Notes under the pieces: model-generated
The model's database searches: none
Told to the model about the DNA's origin: nothing
Seen by the model: only the letters and a program-made list of their open reading frames with translations
From: Saccharomonospora glauca K62
GTDB taxonomy: Bacteria; Actinomycetota; Actinomycetes; Mycobacteriales; Pseudonocardiaceae
Assembly (NCBI RefSeq): GCF_000243395.2
Contig: NZ_CM001484.1
Location: 1,036,089 to 1,100,088 of the forward strand
Direction: 5' to 3'
DNA: 64,000 nucleotides
Shown: piece by piece, positions 36,691-44,295 of the stretch
How positions within the stretch are numbered: the first letter of the stretch is position 1
Layout: the number at the start of each line of letters is the position of its first letter
Translations under genes and position numbers: made by a program

Positions 36691-37842
36691 ATGACCGTCG
36701 ACCTGGGTTTGCCCGCCACGCCTCCCCCCGTTCTCGCCGACCGCCGCAAGACCCGCCAACTCCAGGTGGGCTCCGTGGGGGTCGGAAGTGACTACCCGAT
36801 CTCGGTGCAGTCGATGACGACCACCGTCACGGCGGACGTCAACGCGACGCTCCAGCAGATCGCCGAGCTGACGGCGGCGGGATGTGACATCGTCCGGGTG
36901 GCGTGCCCCAGCGCCGACGACGCGGAGGCGTTGCCCGCGATCGCGGCGAAGTCGAAGATCCCGGTGATCGCCGACATCCACTTCCAGCCGAAGTACGTCT
37001 TCGCCGCTATCGAGGCCGGGTGCGCGGCGGTGCGCGTGAACCCCGGCAACATCAAGAAGTTCGACGACAAGGTCAAAGAGATCGCGCAGGCCGCGAAGGA
37101 CCACGGCACGCCCATCCGCATCGGGGTCAACGCCGGTTCGCTCGACCCGCGCCTGCTGAAGAAGTACGGCAAGGCCACGCCGGAGGCGTTGGCCGAGTCG
37201 GCCCTGTGGGAGGCGTCGCTGTTCGCCGAGCACGACTTCCACGACCTGAAGATCTCGGTCAAGCACAACGACCCCGTCGTGATGGTGCGTGCCTACGAGA
37301 TCCTCGCCGAGCAGTGCGACTACCCGCTGCACCTGGGGGTCACCGAAGCGGGGCCCGCCTTCCAGGGCACCATCAAGTCGGCCGTGGCCTTCGGAGCGCT
37401 CCTGCGGCAGGGCATCGGTGACACGATCCGGGTGTCGCTGTCCGCGCCTCCCGTGGAGGAAGTGAAGGTCGGCACCCAGATCCTCCAGTCACTGAACCTG
37501 CGCCCGCGCAAGCTGGAGATCGTGTCGTGCCCGTCGTGCGGGCGTGCCCAGGTGGACGTGTACAAGCTGGCCGACGAGGTCACCGCGGGCCTGGACGGCC
37601 TGGAGGTGCCGCTGCGGGTGGCCGTGATGGGGTGCGTCGTCAACGGGCCGGGAGAGGCCAGGGAGGCCGACCTCGGCGTGGCGTCCGGCAACGGCAAGGG
37701 CCAGATCTTCGTCAAGGGCAAGGTCATCAAGACCGTGCCCGAGGACCAGATCGTGGAGACCCTCATCACCGAGGCCATGCGGATCGCCGAGGAGAACGGT
37801 CACGTCGAGGGCAGTGGGCAGCCGGTCGTCACGGTGAGCTGA
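36691..37842 (+). CDS. ispG: 4-hydroxy-3-methylbut-2-en-1-yl diphosphate synthase
   Basis: The enzyme has 383 residues. The TIM-barrel part contains [17 protein letters not shown] split over two blocks, [10 protein letters not shown] and RVNPGNIK. The iron-sulfur part has [12 protein letters not shown] and [16 protein letters not shown], giving the three Cys ligands of a [4Fe-4S] cluster. It reduces MEcPP to HMBPP late in the MEP pathway. ATG 36691 follows AGAGGA. A 126-bp gap with a hairpin and a tandem repeat separates it from the site-2 protease gene, so it may have its own promoter. Confidence 0.95.
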   Translation: MTVDLGLPATPPPVLADRRKTRQLQVGSVGVGSDYPISVQSMTTTVTADVNATLQQIAELTAAGCDIVRVACPSADDAEALPAIAAKSKIPVIADIHFQPKYVFAAIEAGCAAVRVNPGNIKKFDDKVKEIAQAAKDHGTPIRIGVNAGSLDPRLLKKYGKATPEALAESALWEASLFAEHDFHDLKISVKHNDPVVMVRAYEILAEQCDYPLHLGVTEAGPAFQGTIKSAVAFGALLRQGIGDTIRVSLSAPPVEEVKVGTQILQSLNLRPRKLEIVSCPSCGRAQVDVYKLADEVTAGLDGLEVPLRVAVMGCVVNGPGEAREADLGVASGNGKGQIFVKGKVIKTVPEDQIVETLITEAMRIAEENGHVEGSGQPVVTVS

Positions 37843-38187
37843 CCGTCACGGCGCCGGGTGGCACTACCGGATCATCGACACGTCGTCGAGCGGGGACGCC
37901 CCGGTGCGCACCCGGCGGGAGCCGGACATCCCGGAGGGGTGGCCCGAGGTGACGATCGAGGCGATCCACCCGTCGCCACCCCGCGGGGACGGCACAATCC
38001 GATCACCGACCGAGTTCACGAGGGCCTGGTGCGTGGTCGCCCGGACGACACGGTGGGTCCCCTTCGGGGAAAGGGACGCCGGGCGCCCTCCGCCCCGGTG
38101 CCGGATACCGCCGAATTTCGGCGGGATCGCGTGTGGACATCTTTCGACGGTCCCCACGAACGGCTGTGATCTGGCAATCTTGTCGTT
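37843..38187 (+). other. Intergenic gap of 345 bp after ispG
   Basis: No gene is supported here on either strand; the short frames are shadows. The gap carries the palindrome at 38108-38124 and an AT-richer stretch just before the GNAT start, probably its promoter. Confidence 0.4.
38108..38124 (+). promoter_or_regulatory. 17-base palindrome upstream of the GNAT gene
   Basis: CCGCCGAA and TTCGGCGG flank a single T. It is centred about 70 bp before the GTG start at 38188. It may be an operator or a small hairpin (six-base stem, five-base loop). Confidence 0.4.
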
Positions 38188-39039
38188 GTGTTGCGGCTGG
38201 CCGGTGCAAGGCTGCTCGACGAGAGGGATTACCCGGCGGTCCGTTCGCTGCTCGCGGCGGATCCGGTGGGGAGCTGTATGGTTGCCGCTCGGGTCGAGGT
38301 CGCAGGGCTCGATCCGTGGCGGCTGGGGGGCGAGCTTTGGGGCACCGAAGCCCGTCGCCGAGTCGGAGGACTCCAGGGGCTGTGCTTCGCGGGCCCCAAT
38401 CTGATTCCACTGCGAGGTAACTCCGCCGCGTTGCGTTCGTTCGCCGACCGCGCGTTGCGCAGGCCACGGTCCTGCTCGTCGCTGGTCGGGCCCGCGGACC
38501 AGGTGTTGGGCCTGTGGGACGAGCTGGTGGACGAGTGGGGGCCCGCGCGCGAGGTGCGTGCCGACCAGCCGCTCATGGCGCTCGACGACGCCCCCGCGGT
38601 GTCGCCGGACCCGGCGGTGCGGCGCGTCCGGCCCGAAGAGATCGACGTGTACTTCCCCGCGGCCGTGGCCATGTTCCGCGAGGAGGTCGGTGTCGATCCG
38701 CGGCTCGGCGACGGAGGGGCGGGATACCGAGCGCGCGTCACCGAGCTCATCGCGGCCGGACGGGCGTTCGCGAGGTTCGAGGGCGACGAGGTCGTCTTCA
38801 AGGCCGAGATCGGCGCGATGTCCGGCAGCGTGGGCCAGATCCAGGGCGTGTGGGTCAATCCCCGGCATCGAGGTCGAGGACTCGGGGCGGCGGGCACGGC
38901 GGCCGTGGCCGACCGGTTGGTGCGCGGTTACGGGCGTACCGCGAGCCTGTACGTGAACTCGTTCAACGCGCCCGCGCTGGCCGCCTACCGCAAGGTCGGG
39001 TTCCGCCAGGTCGGTCGGTACGCGACCGTGCTGTTCTAG
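38188..39039 (+). CDS. DUF4081-GNAT acetyltransferase
   Basis: The protein has 283 residues. The first 110 residues resemble the DUF4081 domain that precedes a GNAT fold in actinomycetes (SLLAADPVGSCMVAARVE, then AGPNLIPL). The acetyl-CoA site is in the C-terminal part: QGVWVNPRHRGRGLGAAGTAAV (about 222-243 in two blocks) with the R-x-x-G-x-G/A loop, then YVNSFNAPALAAYRKVGFR. M. tuberculosis Rv2867c is in the same position after ispG. The acceptor is unknown. Its stop overlaps that of the convergent WYL gene. Confidence 0.87.
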   Translation: MLRLAGARLLDERDYPAVRSLLAADPVGSCMVAARVEVAGLDPWRLGGELWGTEARRRVGGLQGLCFAGPNLIPLRGNSAALRSFADRALRRPRSCSSLVGPADQVLGLWDELVDEWGPAREVRADQPLMALDDAPAVSPDPAVRRVRPEEIDVYFPAAVAMFREEVGVDPRLGDGGAGYRARVTELIAAGRAFARFEGDEVVFKAEIGAMSGSVGQIQGVWVNPRHRGRGLGAAGTAAVADRLVRGYGRTASLYVNSFNAPALAAYRKVGFRQVGRYATVLF

Positions 39040-40031
39040 CCGTTCGCGCGGGACCCGGCCGAGGTACGGGGTCGGTCGCTCCCGGCCATCGCCGCGAGCC
39101 TTCGGGCGAGTGTCCCGGCGGCCTCCCTCAGCTCCGGGGGTGCCAGCACCTCGGTCTCGAAACCCAGCCGGGCGATCTGCATGGCGAGCCAGTCCGGGTC
39201 GTCACCGCCGACGGCGAGCACGCACCAGCCGTCCTCGTCGTCGGTGACCCGACCCACCTGCGGGGGTACCAGCTCCCGCACCCGGTTCGGCGGTGCGTGC
39301 ACCCGCACACGGGCGAGGTAGCGGTACGGCGACTCGGTCACGGACCGCTGGACGTAGGACACCGGGTCGGGATGCTCCCTCGGTCGGAACTGCCAGGTCG
39401 TCGCCACCACCTCGCGCATCCGGTCCAGCCGGAAGGTGCGCCAGTCGTCGCGGTCGATATCCCACGCCATCAGGTACCAGCGGCGGCCGGTGACGACCAT
39501 CCGCACGGGCTCGACCGTGCGTTCGCGGCGCCCTCCGTGGCGACCGGGGTAGACGAACCGCACCCGGACGGTGTCGCGGCAGGCCCGCGCGAGCGTCACC
39601 AGCACCTCGGCGTCGATCTCGACGCCGGGGCCGACGAGAGGTTCGGTGGCGCTGTGCACGGCCCGTACCTCCGCGCGCAGCCGGGGTGGCATCACCTGGT
39701 CGAGCTTCGCGAGCGCACGCAGAGCCGCTTCGCCCGCTCCGGCGACCGTGCCGCCCGACGCCCACCGTAGGGACACCGCCGTCGCGATCGCCTCTTCGTC
39801 GTCGAGGAGCAGCGGAGGCAGCCGGGTGCCCGCACCGAGCTGGTAGCCGCCGCCGACGCCCGCTGTCGCGTGTACGGGGTAGCCGAGTGCGCGCAGCCGC
39901 TCCACGTCGCGCCGCACGGAACGATCGGTGACTCCGAGCTCCGCCGCCAGCTCGGCGGCGGTCCAGGACGGCCTGCGCTGAAGTAGCGCCAGCAGCCGCA
40001 GCACTCGTTCGGTCGTCGCCTCCACGGTCAT
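39036..40031 (-). CDS. HTH/WYL-domain transcriptional regulator
   Basis: The regulator has 331 residues. An HTH_11/DeoR-like N-terminal domain (about 5-60) contains WTAAELAAELGVTDRSVRRDVERLRALG in two blocks. The WYL domain (about 140-220) has a WYLMAWDIDRDDWRTFRLDRM-like core, and a WCX region follows. WYL domains sense ligands, sometimes single-stranded nucleic acid. The gene is divergent from the DinB and VOC genes, with 61 bp between start codons. That layout suggests it controls them; this is inference. Its stop codon overlaps the GNAT stop in the opposite direction. Confidence 0.88.
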   Translation of the reverse strand: MTVEATTERVLRLLALLQRRPSWTAAELAAELGVTDRSVRRDVERLRALGYPVHATAGVGGGYQLGAGTRLPPLLLDDEEAIATAVSLRWASGGTVAGAGEAALRALAKLDQVMPPRLRAEVRAVHSATEPLVGPGVEIDAEVLVTLARACRDTVRVRFVYPGRHGGRRERTVEPVRMVVTGRRWYLMAWDIDRDDWRTFRLDRMREVVATTWQFRPREHPDPVSYVQRSVTESPYRYLARVRVHAPPNRVRELVPPQVGRVTDDEDGWCVLAVGGDDPDWLAMQIARLGFETEVLAPPELREAAGTLARRLAAMAGSDRPRTSAGSRANG

Positions 40032-40092
40032 TCGGCCATCGTTGCACGAATCACGGAACGAACCTGTCCGTTATCTGCGGAAGGCTGAAGCC

Positions 40093-40674
40093 ATGACCGA
40101 GCAGACGCAGAACGACCTGTTGCGGGACCAGCTCGCCCGGCACTGGACCAACCAGCTGCGCAAGCGCCTCGACGGGCTCACCGACGACGAGTACTTCTGG
40201 GAGCCGGTACCCGGCTGCTGGAGTGTACGACCCCGTGGCACCGGCGTCGCCCCGGTGCAGGCCGGTGCCGGGGCGATGACCATCGACTTCGCGATACCGG
40301 AGCCCGACCCGGCGCCGTTCACGACGATCGCCTGGCGACTCGGGCACGTGATCGTGGGCGTGCTGGCGATGCGCAACGCCGCGCACTTCGGTCGCGCGCC
40401 GACCGACTACCGGTCGTTCACCTACGCGGAGACCGCCTCCGAGGCGCTGGCCCAGCTCGACGCGGAGTACGCCACCTGGCTGGCCGGGGTGGCCTCACTC
40501 GGCGAGGAGGGGCTCGCCCGACCGTGCGGGCCGGCGGAGGGTGCCTACGCGGAGAGCTCGATGGCACGACTCGTGCTGCACATCAATCGAGAGGTGATCC
40601 ACCATCTTTCCGAGGTCTGCCTGCTGCGGGACCTCTACCTGCACTCCCGGCGGGCCCGGCGGGAGGCGAGCTGA
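40093..40674 (+). CDS. DinB family protein
   Basis: The four-helix-bundle protein has 193 residues from ATG 40093. A long N-terminal helix (QLARHWTNQLRKRLDGLTDDEYFWEPVPGCWS in two blocks) provides the typical DinB entry. His residues lie in TIAWRLGHVIVGV and in the terminal HINREVIHHLSEV. These positions fit the three-His metal site of DinB-like thiol S-transferases, which in actinomycetes can use mycothiol. The ORF begins earlier at 40042 but ATG 40093 follows a GAAGGC-like ribosome site. It is followed one base later by a VOC gene. Confidence 0.83.
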   Translation: MTEQTQNDLLRDQLARHWTNQLRKRLDGLTDDEYFWEPVPGCWSVRPRGTGVAPVQAGAGAMTIDFAIPEPDPAPFTTIAWRLGHVIVGVLAMRNAAHFGRAPTDYRSFTYAETASEALAQLDAEYATWLAGVASLGEEGLARPCGPAEGAYAESSMARLVLHINREVIHHLSEVCLLRDLYLHSRRARREAS

Positions 40675-40675
40675 G

Positions 40676-41113
40676 ATGACCTGCGACGTTCAGATCACGT
40701 TCGACTGTGCCGACCCGGCCGCGCTGGCGGCCTTCTGGGCCGAGGCTCTCGGCTATCGGCTCCAGGACCCGCCCGCGGGCTTCGAGTTGTGGGAGCGAGC
40801 CCTGGAGGCGATGGGAGTACCGCCCGAACGCCGGGGCGATGCCTCGGCGGTGATCGATCCCGAGGGAGTGCGGCCGCGGCTGTTCTTCCAGCGGGTGCCC
40901 GAGGGCAAACAGGTCAAAAACCGCGTGCACCTCGACGTGCGCGCCGCTCCGGGACTGCGCGGGGATGAGCGCATGGCGGCGCTGGAGGCGGAGGCCGAGC
41001 GGTTGGTGGCCCACGGCGCCACCCGATTGCGACGCCACGAGCCCGCCGAACCGTTGGAACCGGGGCACCTCGTGATGGCCGACCCCGAGGGCAACGAGTT
41101 CTGCCTCGACTGA
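40676..41113 (+). CDS. VOC family protein (glyoxalase-like)
   Basis: The small protein of 145 residues shows QITFDCADPAALAAFWAEALGY at its start and GHLVMADPEGNEFCLD at its end. These are the two half-site marks of the glyoxalase-like domain (Glyoxalase_6 subfamily). The central part has an FFQRVPEGKQVKNRVHLDV strand-turn unit. Function is unknown. It is one base after the DinB gene and probably in the same mRNA. A WYL regulator faces the pair. Confidence 0.85.
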   Translation: MTCDVQITFDCADPAALAAFWAEALGYRLQDPPAGFELWERALEAMGVPPERRGDASAVIDPEGVRPRLFFQRVPEGKQVKNRVHLDVRAAPGLRGDERMAALEAEAERLVAHGATRLRRHEPAEPLEPGHLVMADPEGNEFCLD

Positions 41114-41224
41114 AGCGGCGGGTGCCGACCGCGGGCGGTGAGGTGAGCAGTGCCACGCCGTGACGTGGCACGTCGACGGAACGGGCGGGGAATCGATGCC
41201 GACCACGGGTCGTAGGCTGGAGAC

Positions 41225-42082
41225 ATGCCCGATCGTGCACCGTTGACACCCGGCGTCCTGTCGCCGCCCCGTCCCGTTCCCGCTTCCATCGCCCGGCCCG
41301 AGTACGTCGGTAAGCCCGCGCCGAAGCGCGACACCGGCAACGGTGTGCGCTCGCCCGAGGTGATCGAGGCGATGCGCAAGGCGTCTCGGATCGCGGCGCA
41401 GGCACTGGAGGAGGGCGGCAAGGCCGTCAAGCCCGGCAACACCACCGACGACATCGACCGCGTGGTGCACGAGTTCCTGCTCGACCACGGCGCCTACCCG
41501 TCGACGCTCGGCTACCGCGGCTTCCCGAAGTCGTGCTGCACCTCGCTGAACGAGGTGATCTGCCACGGGATCCCCGACTCGACGGTGATCCAGGACGGCG
41601 ACATCTGCAACATCGACGTCACCGCCTACATCGACGGCGTGCACGGCGACACCAACGCCACCTTCCTCGCGGGCGACGTCTCCGAGGAGGCGCGGCTGCT
41701 GGTCGAACGCACCCGTGAGGCCACCATGCGGGCCATCAAGGCCGTGCGGCCCGGTAGGCAGCTCAACGTCATCGGCCGCGTCATCGAGTCGTACGCCAAG
41801 CGGTTCGGCTACGGGGTCGTGCGCGACTTCACCGGCCACGGCGTGGGCCCCGCGTTCCACACCGCTCCCACGGTGCTCCACTACGACGAGCCGTCGGTGA
41901 CCACGGTCATCGAACCGAACATGACGTTCACCATCGAGCCGATGATCACGCTCGGCACGATCGAGTACGACGTGTGGGACGACGACTGGACGGTCACCAC
42001 GAAGGACAAGAAGTGGACCGCCCAGTTCGAGCACACGGTGTTGGTCACCGAGGACGGCGTGGAGATCCTCACCCTGCCGTGA
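41225..42082 (+). CDS. map: Methionine aminopeptidase, type I
   Basis: The 285-residue enzyme has a 45-residue N-terminal extension with a proline-rich segment, as in actinomycete MapB (Rv2861c in M. tuberculosis). The catalytic fold follows with [31 protein letters not shown] in two blocks, GHGVGPAFH and EPMITLG. The two Asp, one His and two Glu metal ligands of MetAP are all present. It removes initiator Met from new proteins. ATG 41225 is the only good start. A GTGTGGT/ACCACAC hairpin follows five bases after the stop. Confidence 0.95.
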   Translation: MPDRAPLTPGVLSPPRPVPASIARPEYVGKPAPKRDTGNGVRSPEVIEAMRKASRIAAQALEEGGKAVKPGNTTDDIDRVVHEFLLDHGAYPSTLGYRGFPKSCCTSLNEVICHGIPDSTVIQDGDICNIDVTAYIDGVHGDTNATFLAGDVSEEARLLVERTREATMRAIKAVRPGRQLNVIGRVIESYAKRFGYGVVRDFTGHGVGPAFHTAPTVLHYDEPSVTTVIEPNMTFTIEPMITLGTIEYDVWDDDWTVTTKDKKWTAQFEHTVLVTEDGVEILTLP

Positions 42083-42086
42083 CCCA

Positions 42087-42103
42087 GTGTGGTCGAACCA
42101 CAC
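42087..42103 (+). terminator. Small hairpin after map
   Basis: GTGTGGT at 42087-42093 pairs with ACCACAC at 42097-42103 with a CGA loop. It starts five bases after the stop of map. There is no U-tract. Confidence 0.4.
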
Positions 42104-42172
42104 GACTCACCACGGACTTGTAGTTCGTTCACACATGGTTGACGGGGCGGCCGGCTTCTACTGTCGGCTGTC

Positions 42173-42925
42173 ATGTCCACCAGCCCTTTGACCGGGAAGA
42201 CGGCTCTCGTCACCGGCGGCGCCAACGGCATCGGACGAGCCTGTGTCTCGGCCCTCCGCGAGGCCGGGGCCACCGTGCATCTCGTCGACGTCGACGGCGC
42301 CGCCGCGAAGGACGTGGCCGACGCCCACGGCGCCGTCGCCCACGTCGTCGATCTGACCGACCCGAACGCCATCGACTCGCTGCCCCGCGACGTCGACATC
42401 CTCGTCAACAACGCGGGGGTGCAGCACATCGCGCCCATTCAGGACTTCCCGCCCGAGAAGTTCGAGTTCCTCCAACGGTTGATGGTCACGGCGCCGTTTC
42501 TGTTGATGCGGCACTGCCTGCCCGCCATGTACGAGCGGGGCTGGGGACGCATCGTGAACATCTCCAGCGTCCACGGGTTGGTCGCCAGCCCGCACAAGGC
42601 GGCCTACGTCGCGGCCAAGCACGCTCTCGAAGGACTGTCCAAGGTGGCCGCGATCGAGGGCGCCGAGCACGGCGTCACCAGCAACTGCGTCAACCCCGGC
42701 TACGTCCGCACCAATCTCGTGGCCAACCAGATCGACGCGCAGGCAGCGTCGCGTGGCATCCCCACCGACGCGGTCCTCGACGAGGTGTTCCTGCGCCGCA
42801 CCGCCATCAAGCGCCTCATCGAGCCCGAGGAGGTGGCCTCGCTGGTGGTGTGGCTGTGCGGAGACGAGGCGAGCTACCTCACCGGGGCCTCGATCCCGCT
42901 CGACGGCGGCTGGACCGCCACCTGA
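42173..42925 (+). CDS. 3-hydroxybutyrate dehydrogenase (SDR family)
   Basis: The short-chain dehydrogenase has 250 residues. The NAD site is TGGANGIGRAC (about 14-24), NNAG lies near 80, and the catalytic Ser-Tyr-Lys appear in NISSVHGLVAS and AAYVAAKHAL. The C-terminal half carries NPGYVRTNLVANQID with the QID signature, close to bacterial D-3-hydroxybutyrate dehydrogenases. It would oxidise 3-hydroxybutyrate to acetoacetate. It is followed by an MHS-type transporter and a GAF/PucR-type regulator in the same direction, so a small uptake-and-catabolism unit is likely. Confidence 0.85.
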   Translation: MSTSPLTGKTALVTGGANGIGRACVSALREAGATVHLVDVDGAAAKDVADAHGAVAHVVDLTDPNAIDSLPRDVDILVNNAGVQHIAPIQDFPPEKFEFLQRLMVTAPFLLMRHCLPAMYERGWGRIVNISSVHGLVASPHKAAYVAAKHALEGLSKVAAIEGAEHGVTSNCVNPGYVRTNLVANQIDAQAASRGIPTDAVLDEVFLRRTAIKRLIEPEEVASLVVWLCGDEASYLTGASIPLDGGWTAT

Positions 42926-42971
42926 ATCGCTCCTTCCCCCTCCCCATCAGCACAACGAAGTGGTGATCAAC

Positions 42972-44291
42972 ATGTCTTCGTCGAGAACGTCGATCAAACG
43001 TGTCGTGGCCGCCAGCATGATCGGCACCACGGTCGAGTGGTACGACTTCTTCCTCTACGGCTCGGCCGCCGCGCTCGTCTTCAACTCCCAGTTCTTCCCG
43101 GAGAGCGACCCGCTGGTCGGCACCATGTTGGCGTTCGCGACCCTCGCCGTCGGCTTCGTCGCCAGGCCGCTCGGGGGATTGGTGTTCGGCCACTACGGGG
43201 ACAAGATCGGCCGCAAGAAGCTGCTCGTGGTCAGCCTCCTGATGATGGGCGGCGCGACCTTCGCGATGGGGCTGCTTCCCACCTACGCCACGATCGGGGT
43301 CGCCGCACCGCTGTTGCTGGTGTTGTTGCGCCTGATCCAGGGCTTCGCCGTGGGCGGCGAATGGGGTGGCGCGGTGCTCATCGTGTCCGAACACGGTGAC
43401 GACCGCAGGCGTGGGTTCTGGGCGTCCTGGCCCCAGGCCGGGGTTCCCGCGGGGAACCTCCTCGCCACGGCGGTGCTGGCCGTCCTCGCGGTGGTGCAGA
43501 GCGACGAGACGTTCAACGCGTGGGGCTGGCGTATTCCGTTCCTGCTGTCGGGCCTGCTGGTGCTGATCGGCATGTGGATCAGGTTGGCGGTCGAGGAGTC
43601 CCCGGTGTTCGTGGAGGCCGTGAAGAAGGCGGGGGACAAGCCCGCCGCGGAGAAGGCTCCGATCGTCACGGTGCTGAAGCACAGCTGGCGTGAGGTGCTC
43701 ATCGCGATGGGAGCCCGGTTCGCCGAGAACGTCTCCTACTACGTCATCACGGCCTTCGTGCTCGTCTACCTGACCACGCACCTGGAGCTGCCCAAGTCGC
43801 TGGGTCTGAACGCCGTGCTGGTCGGCTCCGCCATCCACTTCGTCACCATCCCGATGTGGGGATGGCTGTCCGACGTCATCGGCCGCCGGATCGTCTACCT
43901 GTTCGGCACCGCGAGCATGCTGGTGTGGAGCTTCGTGTTCTTCCCGATGCTCGATGGCGCCACGTCGCTCACCACGATCGTCGCCGTGTCGGTCGGGTTG
44001 TTCCTGCACGGCGCGATGTACGGGCCGCAGGCGGCGTTCTTCTCGGAGTTGTTCGGCACCAAGGTGCGCTACTCCGGTTCGTCGATCGGCTACCAGCTCG
44101 CCTCGATCGCCGCGGGCGGTGTCGCGCCCCTCATCGCCACGGCGCTGCTGGACTCGTACGGCACCAGCATGCCGATCTCGATCTACGTGGCCGCCACCTG
44201 TGTGGTGACGTTCGTCGCCGTCTACTTCGCCAAGGAGACCCGTGGTTCCTCTCTCGCCGACGCGGAACGCCAGCCCTCGGTGGCAGCATGA
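42972..44291 (+). CDS. MFS transporter, metabolite:H+ symporter family
   Basis: The transporter has 439 residues and twelve membrane helices. The opening SMIGTTVEWYDFFLYG and the GRPLGG-like ARPLGGLVFGHYGDKIGRKK loop (helix 2-3) are marks of the metabolite:H+ symporter family. Known members move shikimate, citrate, proline/betaine or related carboxylates into the cell. Because the adjacent gene encodes a 3-hydroxybutyrate dehydrogenase, the substrate may be 3-hydroxybutyrate or a similar hydroxyacid; this is inference. It starts at ATG 42972, 46 bp after that gene. Confidence 0.87.
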   Translation: MSSSRTSIKRVVAASMIGTTVEWYDFFLYGSAAALVFNSQFFPESDPLVGTMLAFATLAVGFVARPLGGLVFGHYGDKIGRKKLLVVSLLMMGGATFAMGLLPTYATIGVAAPLLLVLLRLIQGFAVGGEWGGAVLIVSEHGDDRRRGFWASWPQAGVPAGNLLATAVLAVLAVVQSDETFNAWGWRIPFLLSGLLVLIGMWIRLAVEESPVFVEAVKKAGDKPAAEKAPIVTVLKHSWREVLIAMGARFAENVSYYVITAFVLVYLTTHLELPKSLGLNAVLVGSAIHFVTIPMWGWLSDVIGRRIVYLFGTASMLVWSFVFFPMLDGATSLTTIVAVSVGLFLHGAMYGPQAAFFSELFGTKVRYSGSSIGYQLASIAAGGVAPLIATALLDSYGTSMPISIYVAATCVVTFVAVYFAKETRGSSLADAERQPSVAA

Positions 44292-44295
44292 TCAG

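Noticed and set aside
33769-37332. 1187-residue reverse frame across dxr, rip1 and ispG
   Set aside because: Only the first part (33769-34029) matches a real DUF2631 protein with its own start and ribosome site. The rest is antisense to three well-conserved genes and shows only Arg/Gly/His-rich shadow composition.
37858-38169. Short frames in the gap after ispG
   Set aside because: They lack ribosome sites and recognisable composition, and they overlap a palindrome and the probable promoter of the GNAT gene.
42139-42164. TTGACG and TACTGT as promoter of the dehydrogenase gene
   Set aside because: The two hexamers are only 14 bp apart, too close for a standard sigma-70-type promoter.
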